The translations under genes and the position numbers were made by a program. Source: Sulfurovum sp. (lineage in GTDB: Bacteria > Campylobacterota > Campylobacteria > Campylobacterales > Sulfurovaceae). Taken from it: a stretch of DNA of 26,686 nucleotides. Below the pieces are notes generated by a model, which searched no databases, was not told the DNA's origin, and saw only the letters and a program-made list of their open reading frames with translations. The stretch lies in contig DQVY01000118.1 in assembly GCA_015661535.1 (NCBI GenBank), forward strand, positions 1 to 26,686. Reading direction: 5' to 3'. Each line of letters starts with the position of its first letter. Within the stretch, counting starts at the first letter, position 1. Shown piece after piece: positions 1-7,609 of this stretch.

Positions 1-729
1 AAAATCAGATTTATTCCATGCACCTGGAATATTGAGTAATATCTTCGCATTTTCATCAATGAAAATAAAGGTAGGCGTTACTGCAGCTTTTAGCTTTAAA
101 GGTAAGGCATGTGTAGAAATATCAATAGAAACAGGAATAAAATCTTTTTCAATAGCTTTTACGATGTCATCTTCTATCATCACTTCACGCTCCATTTTAC
201 GACAATAATGACACTCTTTAGTCATGACTTTTATCATAATGATCTTATGCTCTTTCTTTGCAAGATCCAATGCTTTATCAAAACCTTCGTACTTGACACT
301 CTTTGTTTTCACTATTTTTTCATCAAAATCATAGAGATATATGCCTATAACTTCAAGTTCATCCTCTGTAACTTTTCCCTTTAATGATGGCATGGTCTTA
401 AAATGTTGCATCACATCATCTAAACATACACTTTTGTCTCTGTCTGGATAGTTAACATAATCTGCCATAAAAGCTGTCACTTCTAAACGGTGTATCTCTT
501 CATCACCTTTAGGTTCCCCTATACGTTGTTTAAGTCTATAGGAAAGCTGGTTTAATGTTGGGGCTTTAAGTTTTAATTGTGTGTTGTTTGTATCTAAAAA
601 GTTTTCTTTTAATTTTGACATTGGAATAAATGGTGTATGGCAAGAAACGCAATACTTATCAAAAAGTGATTTCCCCTCATTTCCAAATAAAACGATTATG
701 CTAAAACAGGCCAATAGAACTACTTTCAC
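1..729 (-). CDS. Exported cytochrome c / thioredoxin-like fusion protein (3'-truncated by window)
   Basis: The frame is open from a GTG at 729 to the window edge (243 codons, no stop), so the C-terminus is missing. The GTG shares four bases (GTGA) with the stop of the upstream metallo-beta-lactamase-fold gene, and a GGAGG lies just upstream. A short hydrophobic N-terminus (about residues 2-16) suggests export. A c-type heme site CVSCH (C27, C30, H31) follows, with M113 a possible axial ligand. From about residue 148 comes a thioredoxin-like domain with ECHYC (C173, C176) and a cis-Pro candidate at P219 (VTP). It is the last visible gene of the porin/SoxH-like unit downstream of sox. A role in periplasmic thiol or electron transfer for sulfur oxidation, like SoxW, is inference. 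The two domains are seen directly; the exact substrate is unknown. Confidence 0.8.
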   Translation of the reverse strand, partial: MKVVLLACFSIIVLFGNEGKSLFDKYCVSCHTPFIPMSKLKENFLDTNNTQLKLKAPTLNQLSYRLKQRIGEPKGDEEIHRLEVTAFMADYVNYPDRDKSVCLDDVMQHFKTMPSLKGKVTEDELEVIGIYLYDFDEKIVKTKSVKYEGFDKALDLAKKEHKIIMIKVMTKECHYCRKMEREVMIEDDIVKAIEKDFIPVSIDISTHALPLKLKAAVTPTFIFIDENAKILLNIPGAWNKSDF

Positions 730-1643
730 TCTTCTTCATCCTCCATCATTTCTAATTCACTATAGGCATCCAATACATTACGAACATGGAGCACATCATA
801 GAGTTTCATCTCTTTATACTTTGGCATAATGACTTGTTTACTCACTTCTTCCATACCTATATCATCATCCAAAGCTTTTAAAACTTCTTTTTTGAGTTCT
901 GTCAAATATTCTTTAAAGTTTTTACTACTTCCTGCATCTGTCTGAAAACCATGACCTGAAACAATAACTTCTGCACCATAAGCATCTATCTTTTCAAGTG
1001 TAGCTAAAGAACCCAACAGTGACCCATCACGTAAAGAGGTAAGACGTCCGTTAAAAACCAGATCTCCTACAAAAAGTGTCTTTTCTTTTGCCAACCATAT
1101 CACTAAATCACCCTTGGTGTGGGCTACTTTCTCTAATTGTTTTATTTCAAACAATTTCTCCCCTACTTTTAAAGAGAGGGTATCATCAACTATTGTATCT
1201 AAATCAACAATGCTTGTTTTACCATAAAGCACATTTCCTAAACTTCTTTGCATCCGTGTTTCCATACCCGTAACCACATTTTGTTCATAGGTTCGTGGAC
1301 CTATCAGCAAAGCACCTTTACTTTTATAAAAACTGTTACCCAACCAATGGTCATCATGATCATGCGTATTAAGAACATACTTTACCGGGATTTTTGCTAT
1401 TTTCTGCATTTGTTCATATGCTTGAGAAGCATAGTTATAAGTAGGACCACTATCGATGACAACGAACCCTTTTTGTGTTTGGACAAAACATGTATTTACC
1501 ATATTCCCGGCATTTTTTTTAGAAATATTTTCTAATTTTCCAAAAAAGCAATAGCTATCCACTGCCACCTTTATAGGTAACAGTTGATAATCGAATGCAT
1601 GCAAGGAGACTGCTAAAAAGCAATATATAGTAAATCGATACAT
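726..1643 (-). CDS. Exported metallo-beta-lactamase-fold hydrolase, SoxH-like
   Basis: About 305 residues with a short hydrophobic N-terminal signal (residues 1-17). The metal-binding signature THDHDDH (H95, H97, D99, H100) is intact, and later family elements FVGDLVF and SGHGF are visible. This is the MBL-fold subgroup that includes SoxH of sox clusters and the quinoprotein-relay MBL proteins; SoxH is associated with thiosulfate oxidation but its reaction is not settled. The frame also allows a TTG one codon earlier (1646); I take the ATG at 1643, though no clear ribosome-binding site supports either. The start lies only a few bases after the porin stop, and the end overlaps the cytochrome/thioredoxin gene, so the three are probably cotranscribed. 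A role in handling sulfur intermediates is inferred from position. Another MBL-fold thioesterase or hydrolase activity is possible. Confidence 0.75.
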   Translation of the reverse strand: MYRFTIYCFLAVSLHAFDYQLLPIKVAVDSYCFFGKLENISKKNAGNMVNTCFVQTQKGFVVIDSGPTYNYASQAYEQMQKIAKIPVKYVLNTHDHDDHWLGNSFYKSKGALLIGPRTYEQNVVTGMETRMQRSLGNVLYGKTSIVDLDTIVDDTLSLKVGEKLFEIKQLEKVAHTKGDLVIWLAKEKTLFVGDLVFNGRLTSLRDGSLLGSLATLEKIDAYGAEVIVSGHGFQTDAGSSKNFKEYLTELKKEVLKALDDDIGMEEVSKQVIMPKYKEMKLYDVLHVRNVLDAYSELEMMEDEEE

Positions 1644-1646
1644 CAA

Positions 1647-3188
1647 TTAAAACATATAATTGAATTCTAAACGGAACTCATCATAGGACCAGTCTGTTTT
1701 ATAACTGGTAGTACTACCTGGCTTAAGTATATTATTGTCCGCCATTACTTTTCCATAACGCATTCTCATTTGAAGATCAGGCGTAATATTTGTCCATGTG
1801 TCTATGTGGATAACATTAGAATCTGCTGGCACATTTTTACTGTCATCAAAATCTTGGACAGCATAACGGATACTTGCCTTCCATGTAGGGTTAAACTTGT
1901 AGACTGCTCTAATCATGATTGTTTCAGTATTTGAAAACCAGTTATATTGTGCCATCGCTCTTGTAAATCCACCAGTAGGAAAGCCTCTCCATGGAGCAAT
2001 AATATCTGCTTCATCTGCCACTTTTGAATACCCTAGTCTAAAGAAACCTTTTTTCTTAGGCATCAAAAGATCAAGTCTTGCATTAAATAAATTTGTATCT
2101 AATGAACCATTTACACTTGGATTGTATCCGGTTAGATTTCCACCTAATGCATTACTATTACCAGCAATAGCTCCACCACCATCATCAAACTGCATAAAGT
2201 GACGGATACCTGGTCGTACTGCCCAACCAGAGTCAGATACTGGTATTTTATAGTGTGCTTCAATAACAAAGTCTTTTAATACACCTGGAATTTGAAGGTA
2301 ACTTCCTGTTAATTTCAAGTTTTTTACATATTTAGTTGTAATATCAGCCAAATACATATTGTTATCAGGACTTTTCCCTGCAGCTATAAAGTTATTATAA
2401 TTTAATCCTTTATGTTTACCAGCATCATCATTGTTATTCCAGCTTTCACCAGCACCATCTTTAAATGTAATGACATCATGAGCATTTTCATGATCTCTTA
2501 GTTTTTGTTTGCCGAACCAAGCCACACGTGCTTTTGTTTTTTCAGCGACTTTTACTCCTACAGAAATACCATCAAAAGTGTTAGGAATCATTTTTGTATC
2601 ATTTGATTTGGTAAATACTGATTCAAAAAGTTGACGACCGGCTTTAACATTTACTGTTTTATTGTTATATTCAAGGTATGCTTGACCCAATGCAGCTATA
2701 CCATAACTACCTGTTTTCTTTACTTTATAACGACTAAAAGTATCTTTCCCTGATTTTGACCGCCCCGCATCTAAATCATCCGGTCTCCAAAATTCTGGAT
2801 TGAGTGAGCCATAATAGCCCATAGTAAAACTGAACCCATTCAAGGCCGCAGATTTATAGATAAGACTACCACCCATACCCATATTTTTATCTGCTGCATT
2901 AGAAAGACCATTTGCAGGTGAGGTATCTGACCATTCCCAATAGAAAGTATTTGTTCTTAATCTACCATAAAATATACCTTCAGAAAATAGATCATGAATA
3001 TTGTCTACACTTCCTGGTAAAACATTGTAGTTTAATGTCATATTACCATTGAGTGTTCTCTTTGGCTTATCTGCTTTCTCAAGCATAATAGGTTCAGTTG
3101 GTACAATGTCACCACCTGCCATAAGCCCTGTATTTAGTATTAACGCTGCTGCAGTTGCTACTCCAATTTTAATTCTTTCTTGTATCAT
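1647..3188 (-). CDS. Outer-membrane porin, OprD/Opr-like family
   Basis: 513 residues. A signal peptide covers roughly residues 1-24 (hydrophobic stretch ending LMAGG), followed by a long region of alternating polar and aromatic residues typical of beta strands. The chain ends in an aromatic pattern and a terminal Phe (NYMF), the usual outer-membrane insertion signal. The length fits the Opr-like porins common in Campylobacterota. AAGGAG sits 6 bases before the ATG. It begins after two terminator-like hairpins that follow soxB, so it probably has its own promoter or is read at a lower level from sox. It is followed immediately by the SoxH-like gene. A role in passing thiosulfate or other anions is suggested only by location. 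Confidence 0.8.
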   Translation of the reverse strand: MIQERIKIGVATAAALILNTGLMAGGDIVPTEPIMLEKADKPKRTLNGNMTLNYNVLPGSVDNIHDLFSEGIFYGRLRTNTFYWEWSDTSPANGLSNAADKNMGMGGSLIYKSAALNGFSFTMGYYGSLNPEFWRPDDLDAGRSKSGKDTFSRYKVKKTGSYGIAALGQAYLEYNNKTVNVKAGRQLFESVFTKSNDTKMIPNTFDGISVGVKVAEKTKARVAWFGKQKLRDHENAHDVITFKDGAGESWNNNDDAGKHKGLNYNNFIAAGKSPDNNMYLADITTKYVKNLKLTGSYLQIPGVLKDFVIEAHYKIPVSDSGWAVRPGIRHFMQFDDGGGAIAGNSNALGGNLTGYNPSVNGSLDTNLFNARLDLLMPKKKGFFRLGYSKVADEADIIAPWRGFPTGGFTRAMAQYNWFSNTETIMIRAVYKFNPTWKASIRYAVQDFDDSKNVPADSNVIHIDTWTNITPDLQMRMRYGKVMADNNILKPGSTTSYKTDWSYDEFRLEFNYMF

Positions 3189-3275
3189 TTCTTCTCCTTG
3201 TTTTGAATAGATATTTTTACTTTTAGAAATACCATTTTAGATACTTCTAACCATAACAATAGTTTTGCTATACTT

Positions 3276-3296
3276 AAAAAGTGATTTTTAATCACT
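3276..3296 (-). terminator. AT-rich intrinsic terminator, second of two after soxB
   Basis: Read on the minus strand, a perfect 7-bp stem AGTGATT/AATCACT with a 3-base loop is followed directly by a run of T. It lies just downstream of the GC-rich hairpin at 3305-3365 and upstream of the porin gene. Confidence 0.5.
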
Positions 3297-3300
3297 AACC

Positions 3301-3365
3301 AAAAGTGCCCCGCCCACCTCAAATATAAGAGACTTACAATGATTTCAATTAAGGGGACGAGGCAC
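3301..3365 (-). terminator. GC-rich hairpin and T-tract downstream of soxB
   Basis: Arms at 3353-3365 and 3305-3317 pair over 12 of 13 positions on the minus-strand RNA, counting two G-U pairs, around a 35-base loop. TTTT follows at once. The G-U pairs form only in the minus-strand transcript, so it acts in the sox direction. The long loop is unusual for a simple terminator; it could instead be an mRNA-stabilising structure that lets some transcription reach the porin. Confidence 0.5.
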
Positions 3366-3373
3366 GGTTTAAA

Positions 3374-5152
3374 TTAGGAACACGTTGCCCCTTTTGTCGG
3401 GCATCCACAATCCATGTCTAATATTTTCACATTAGATTCTAATGGTATGTCAATAACCTTTTTCTTCCGAATATAATCACTCACGACTTCATATACTGGG
3501 CGTATCGCTTTTTCATCTAAGTTTTCACCTACATTTTGTAAGTTTCCACCCCATGATGAAACACGATATGTCTTTTTCATATCGATGGGTTTACCACCGA
3601 TCATAAAGTCAGATATACGTTTTCCTGATGGTGCAGAAATTTTAATACTGTAACTGGCACCTGTGATTCTACTCATATCTCCCCCTTGTTGTAAAAGTGG
3701 GTTAGCGTTAAACACATTATCTGCAATATCTTCCATAAGTTTGAAGATCACTTCACCTTTGAGGTCAAATGTATACACTTCCGGGTAAGTGATCGCTGTC
3801 ATTTCATAGACATTGTCTTTTAAAATATCTCCGCCAGGAAGAACCGTCGTCCCCCATCTATAGCCAGGGTTAAAGTTAATGTCTGACTTCATCTCTGCTT
3901 CTATAGCTTGACCTATAAGCGCATCAAAAGTAGAATAGAAAGTATCTCTTTTATAGAGTAAACCTTTTGTTGTACCAAGTACTTCATTGAGTTCTTTATT
4001 GTATGGTTTGTACCATTTTTCTACCAAATCTACACCTGCCTTATCAGCAGGGATGAGATTAGAGGCAACAGGAATCAATTTGAAGTTATAATCAACCACT
4101 TTTTTGTCTTTGATGTCAATGTCCAATCTACCTACATATTTACCATGACTTCCAGAGATTAAAATAACCGTGTCATTTACAATGATAGGCTCTGGGCTAG
4201 GATCATGTGTATGACCACTTAAAATAAAGTCAACACCTTTTACCTTCTTCGCTAGTTCTTGATCAACCGAGAAGCCATCATGACTAAGCACTACAATACA
4301 GTCTACTTTTTTCTCTTTACGAAGCATATTGACATACTCTTGTAAAGACTCATGACGCAATGCGAAACTCCATCCTTCAGTAAACTTTTTAGGGTTTGCT
4401 GTTGACGTAAACGGGAAAGACTGCCCTATGATACCTATCTTCGCTCCACCTATTTCTTTTATACTATAAGGGGGGAATATAAGCTCTTCAAAATCATCTG
4501 AGAAAGGATCATTATCTATGACATTTTGAGAAATAAATTCTGCGTCCATTTTCCCTATGAGCTCATGTACACGTTCTTTACCATAGGTAAATTCCCAATG
4601 TCCTACCATCACATCTACACCCAAATAATTTTGGGCGTCAACAATAGCTTCACCTCTTGTTTTAAGTGCCACTGCAGTACCTTGCCATGTATCTCCAGAG
4701 TCTAAAAGAAGTACATTTTCCTTTCCTCTTTCTTTTTCTACATGATCAATAATAGGTTTCATATGTGCAATCCCACCCATTTTTCCAAACTTTTTTGCAA
4801 GTTCAGTAAAATCATTATGGGTATCAAAATATGCATCTAAGGTTCCCGGCTTAATTCCATAATGTTTTTGAAATGCTTCTCCACAAATAAACCCTGGTGT
4901 TCCAACCAAGTTTTTAGCAGAGATAAGCGTTGATGGCTCTCTCCAATATAATGGCTTCAAGTGCGCATGCAAATCACATATATGTAAAATAGTCGCTTTA
5001 CCTTTAGGTTCAAAAGCAACAACATCTGAAAAACTAAGTTTTTTAATGCGTTCTTTCGCTCCTTCACCGGCAAAAAGGTTTGTCCCTCCAACCGCACCCA
5101 GCAATCCTAGTGATGCTGCGATTTGGAGGAAGTCTCTTCTGTCTATTTCCAT
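3374..5152 (-). CDS. soxB: SoxB, thiosulfohydrolase of the Sox system
   Basis: 592 residues, the usual length for SoxB. The N-terminus MEIDRRDFLQ plus a hydrophobic stretch to about residue 28 is a Tat signal, matching a periplasmic enzyme that folds with its metals. Metallophosphoesterase-superfamily motifs appear in order: CDLHAH (D60, H62), LLDSGDTW, the SoxB-typical GHWEFTYG, VVLSHDG and LSGHTHDP, together forming the dimanganese site. The 5'-nucleotidase-type C-terminal domain follows. SoxB hydrolyses sulfate from the SoxY-bound cysteine S-thiosulfonate. It is the last gene of the soxXYZAB order, 9 bases after soxA, with GAGG before the ATG. Terminator-like hairpins follow. The C-terminal tail holds a cysteine cluster (DCGC and one further Cys), which may bind metal or be incidental. 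Confidence 0.97.
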   Translation of the reverse strand: MEIDRRDFLQIAASLGLLGAVGGTNLFAGEGAKERIKKLSFSDVVAFEPKGKATILHICDLHAHLKPLYWREPSTLISAKNLVGTPGFICGEAFQKHYGIKPGTLDAYFDTHNDFTELAKKFGKMGGIAHMKPIIDHVEKERGKENVLLLDSGDTWQGTAVALKTRGEAIVDAQNYLGVDVMVGHWEFTYGKERVHELIGKMDAEFISQNVIDNDPFSDDFEELIFPPYSIKEIGGAKIGIIGQSFPFTSTANPKKFTEGWSFALRHESLQEYVNMLRKEKKVDCIVVLSHDGFSVDQELAKKVKGVDFILSGHTHDPSPEPIIVNDTVILISGSHGKYVGRLDIDIKDKKVVDYNFKLIPVASNLIPADKAGVDLVEKWYKPYNKELNEVLGTTKGLLYKRDTFYSTFDALIGQAIEAEMKSDINFNPGYRWGTTVLPGGDILKDNVYEMTAITYPEVYTFDLKGEVIFKLMEDIADNVFNANPLLQQGGDMSRITGASYSIKISAPSGKRISDFMIGGKPIDMKKTYRVSSWGGNLQNVGENLDEKAIRPVYEVVSDYIRKKKVIDIPLESNVKILDMDCGCPTKGATCS

Positions 5153-5161
5153 GATATACCT

Positions 5162-5938
5162 CTATCTTTTTAAGCCAGGGATGGCTATTTTTTTATTTTT
5201 CTCTTTTGCAAGTGTTGCGACATACACTTCAAGTGCTATCATCTCTTTTGAACCAATAGGGATTACTTTTAAAAGTGCATTCTTCATACAGCCTTGAAAT
5301 CTTCTTTGTGGTGTTCTAAGACTAGACTTAGTCATACGATATGCAGGCCAAGTTCCGGCAACAGCAACTTCACCCAAATCTGGTAAAGGTTGTGTTCTAA
5401 GTACTTGTCCTACTATGTCAGCTGAGTGACAAGAGTTACAGGAAAGTCCTCTACCACCTCTAGGTGTCATATATGTCTTTTTACCCAATGCATAAGAGGC
5501 TTTGATATGCTCATCTGCTTCAACATCAATGTTGATAAGCTCATCATTGGCCAATGATTTTACATAAGCAAGCATAGAGAACATTTTTCCAGATTTCAGT
5601 TTAGTTTTCTCTTTGCCTTGCTCTACTTGCATTGCCTGTATTACCTGGTCAATACCTACTACATTTCCTAATTTTTTAATGTATCTTGGGAATCCTGCAA
5701 TATATTTAGGTAGATCTTTTTCTGAAACTTCAAGGAATTTAGCCAAAGCTTCTTCTCCACCTAATGCTTCTTCAAAAATTTCTCCACCCTCTTCAACATA
5801 AATTTCAGCAGGGTTGTTTTCTAACATTTCTGAATACATTGCTCTGTCTGCATCACTCATGGCAAACTGCTCTCCAGCATTAAGCTGTAACATTGTCATC
5901 GTACTCAAAAAAGCCAATGATAATAATACTTTTCTCAT
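5162..5938 (-). CDS. soxA: SoxA, monoheme c-type cytochrome subunit of SoxAX
   Basis: 258 residues with a Sec signal (residues 1-21). There is one heme site, CNSCH (C167, C170, H171), and the catalytic-type cysteine in QGCM (C217), the residue that carries the persulfide heme ligand in SoxA. The N-terminal half has no CxxCH, so this is the monoheme form. With SoxX it forms the heme enzyme that couples thiosulfate oxidatively to the C-terminal cysteine of SoxY in the periplasm. It starts 3 bases after the soxZ stop with AAGGA upstream, showing tight translational coupling. The assignment is secure from motifs and operon position. Confidence 0.95.
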   Translation of the reverse strand: MRKVLLSLAFLSTMTMLQLNAGEQFAMSDADRAMYSEMLENNPAEIYVEEGGEIFEEALGGEEALAKFLEVSEKDLPKYIAGFPRYIKKLGNVVGIDQVIQAMQVEQGKEKTKLKSGKMFSMLAYVKSLANDELINIDVEADEHIKASYALGKKTYMTPRGGRGLSCNSCHSADIVGQVLRTQPLPDLGEVAVAGTWPAYRMTKSSLRTPQRRFQGCMKNALLKVIPIGSKEMIALEVYVATLAKEKNKKIAIPGLKR

Positions 5939-5941
5939 AAC

Positions 5942-6280
5942 TTATCCTTTTGGTTTAAGTTTTTTACTCTTAGAATTTTTCTCACCAGTATTGTCTGTAT
6001 AGTCCACAGTTATCTTCCCTTTTCCTAGTACTTTCAAGTTTACTGAGAAGTATGGATTCGTTGAAACTGTTTCCCATACTTTCATAGTTGTAAAAGGTTT
6101 ACCATCAAGCGAAAAAGTAATATTATTTATAAATTTAGCAGGTTTTATTTTTCCTGTTTTTTTATCTTTTCTTGTACCTGTTTCCATTGGATGGATTACA
6201 ATAAAGTCTACTTTAATTGTATCTCCTACTTTAAACTTTTTAGGTTTAAATTTTATCATTGATTTACGTGCTGTTGCCAT
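5942..6280 (-). CDS. soxZ: SoxZ, sulfur-carrier complex subunit
   Basis: 112 residues without a signal peptide, the typical SoxZ length and immunoglobulin-like fold pattern. Family-typical segments include a lysine-rich N-terminus, VDFIVIHPMETG, FINNITFSLDGKPF and a Lys-rich end. SoxZ has no signal of its own and is exported as a complex with Tat-targeted SoxY. There it supports SoxY, which holds the substrate on a swinging C-terminal arm. It follows soxY by 63 bases and precedes soxA by 3. The start at ATG 6280 has an AAGGATAA stretch just upstream. Confidence 0.95.
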   Translation of the reverse strand: MATARKSMIKFKPKKFKVGDTIKVDFIVIHPMETGTRKDKKTGKIKPAKFINNITFSLDGKPFTTMKVWETVSTNPYFSVNLKVLGKGKITVDYTDNTGEKNSKSKKLKPKG

Positions 6281-6343
6281 TTATTATCCTTTATGATCTA
6301 TATATTTTTTATACTCTTTTAATATCTATACTGAAAGATGGTA

Positions 6344-6811
6344 TCAACCACATCCACCGATTGTTACTTTCACTGGTTTCGCTGCTCGAAGGAAACTACC
6401 ATCACTCATCTCTACAAGTGCAACCACATCTTGTGTCCCACCAAGTTTAATTCTTGTTGCGAAATAACCTTTACCATTCAATGGTGTTAACATCACATCT
6501 GCACATCTTGCATTACCATTCTTAGTACCAAGTACATGAATTGCTTTTACATAATTTGCATCTGTCATTGGACTTTCAACATTTACTTTTACTGGCACAA
6601 CAGCACCATTTTCTGCGATCTCTGGTACAGTAAGTTTTACTTTACTGCTATCTGTAACTGCCTTCCCGCCAGTTATTGCTGCTACTGCTGCATCATAACT
6701 TAAAACATTCCCGCCTTTTGGTGCACCTTTTGCTAAAAGTGCTGATGGCGTTACTACAGCTGCTACAGCTGTTACAGCACACATACTTTTTATAAAATTT
6801 CTTCTTTCCAT
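6344..6811 (-). CDS. soxY: SoxY, covalent sulfur-carrier subunit
   Basis: 155 residues. The N-terminus MERRNF plus a hydrophobic alanine/valine stretch to about residue 28 is a Tat signal that also carries SoxZ across the membrane. The protein ends in IGGCG with C154 next to last, the SoxY swinging-arm cysteine to which thiosulfate is attached and on which SoxAX and SoxB act. Length and C-terminal motif are standard. It lies between soxX (14 bases upstream) and soxZ. The 63-base gap to soxZ is the longest within the sox genes and holds no clear hairpin. Confidence 0.96.
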   Translation of the reverse strand: MERRNFIKSMCAVTAVAAVVTPSALLAKGAPKGGNVLSYDAAVAAITGGKAVTDSSKVKLTVPEIAENGAVVPVKVNVESPMTDANYVKAIHVLGTKNGNARCADVMLTPLNGKGYFATRIKLGGTQDVVALVEMSDGSFLRAAKPVKVTIGGCG

Positions 6812-6825
6812 TCTATTTATCCTTT

Positions 6826-7401
6826 TTACTTTTTTGTTTTATCTGACACTACATATGCTGTATAGTCACAAATTTCTTGTTCATTAAAGAGTCCTGTTGT
6901 TAAGTTAACAGTCATATGCGTATTTGCATTATCAACTCTAGGGTCAGCAATTTTCTGATACACAAACTGTGCATCTCTGACTTTAGTGTCAATGAACATT
7001 GCTTTATACCCTACAAGACTAGGTCCAATATTTCCAGCCCCTTTAGAACCTTCTATATCATGACAAGCGATACAGTTACCATACTGTTTAGGTTTCTTTG
7101 TTACTTTTCCGTCTTTCCCTGTTTTTTTCACAAACTTATCAAGACCCTCGGGAAGTTTTCCTTTTGCTTTTTTACCGTTTAAATTATTAAACATAAAAGC
7201 ACCTCTGGCAATGGCTTTAGGATCACTAAGATTACAACTCTTTGGCATAGTAAATTTTTTAGCCGCAGGGAACAAATCTTTCTCTATCATTTTTGTTGCT
7301 TCTGGCATATCATATGCTTTCGTTAAATCAACAGCAAACAGTGACGCTGAAGATGATAAAAGCAATGTTGTCAAAGCTAAACATTTGATTTTTGTATGCA
7401 T
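6826..7401 (-). CDS. soxX: SoxX, c-type cytochrome subunit of SoxAX
   Basis: 191 residues with a Sec signal (residues 1-23). One heme site, CIACH (C110, C113, H114), sits in a GNCIACH context, with GNIGPSLVG after it and a likely axial Met in NTHM (M163). A lysine-rich insert precedes the heme site (about residues 77-105). It pairs with SoxA to load thiosulfate onto SoxY and passes electrons on to small cytochromes. It is the first sox gene. AAAGGAG precedes the ATG, and a strong candidate activator site with a -10 box lies about 35 bases further upstream. Confidence 0.95.
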   Translation of the reverse strand: MHTKIKCLALTTLLLSSSASLFAVDLTKAYDMPEATKMIEKDLFPAAKKFTMPKSCNLSDPKAIARGAFMFNNLNGKKAKGKLPEGLDKFVKKTGKDGKVTKKPKQYGNCIACHDIEGSKGAGNIGPSLVGYKAMFIDTKVRDAQFVYQKIADPRVDNANTHMTVNLTTGLFNEQEICDYTAYVVSDKTKK

Positions 7402-7431
7402 TCATACTCCTTTTATAGTATTACAAGAGCA

Positions 7432-7464
7432 ATAGTAACAAGGAAGTGTAAAAGAAGTGTAAAA
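7432..7464 (-). promoter_or_regulatory. sox promoter: tandem 11-bp boxes plus TACTAT -10
   Basis: On the minus strand two perfect, abutting copies of TTTTACACTTC (7464-7454 and 7453-7443) are followed after 5 nt by TACTAT (7437-7432). The soxX start codon is 31 bases downstream. Direct repeats with an 11-bp period are the usual target of OmpR-family regulators, and boxes in place of a -35 element fit activation like that of PhoB. The same arrangement with the same spacing precedes the dsrE-like gene at 10748. That it is bound by the regulator encoded at 8757-9416 is inference. Confidence 0.7.
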
Positions 7465-7577
7465 ATAATGCTCATTGTAAAAATATATACAATTTTATAA
7501 AATATATTTCAACATAATGTAACTTTTAGGGTCAAAAAAAGTGCTGCTTTTAAAGTGTCTTAACAGTAGATATGACT

Positions 7578-7599
7578 TAATGGTAAAAAATGTGTAAAA
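7578..7599 (-). promoter_or_regulatory. Distal degenerate copy of the sox tandem box
   Basis: Two abutting 11-bp units on the minus strand match TTTTACACTTC at 9 of 11 (7599-7589) and 8 of 11 (7588-7578). They lie about 115 bases upstream of the proximal pair, just after the histidine-kinase stop codon. The DNA is very AT-rich, so chance is a real alternative. Confidence 0.35.
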
Positions 7600-7609
7600 T
7601 TATATTGTT

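Noticed and set aside
581..829. Open frame on the plus strand over the end of the SoxH-like gene
   Set aside because: It overlaps two convincing minus-strand genes, has no family resemblance and no good start context.
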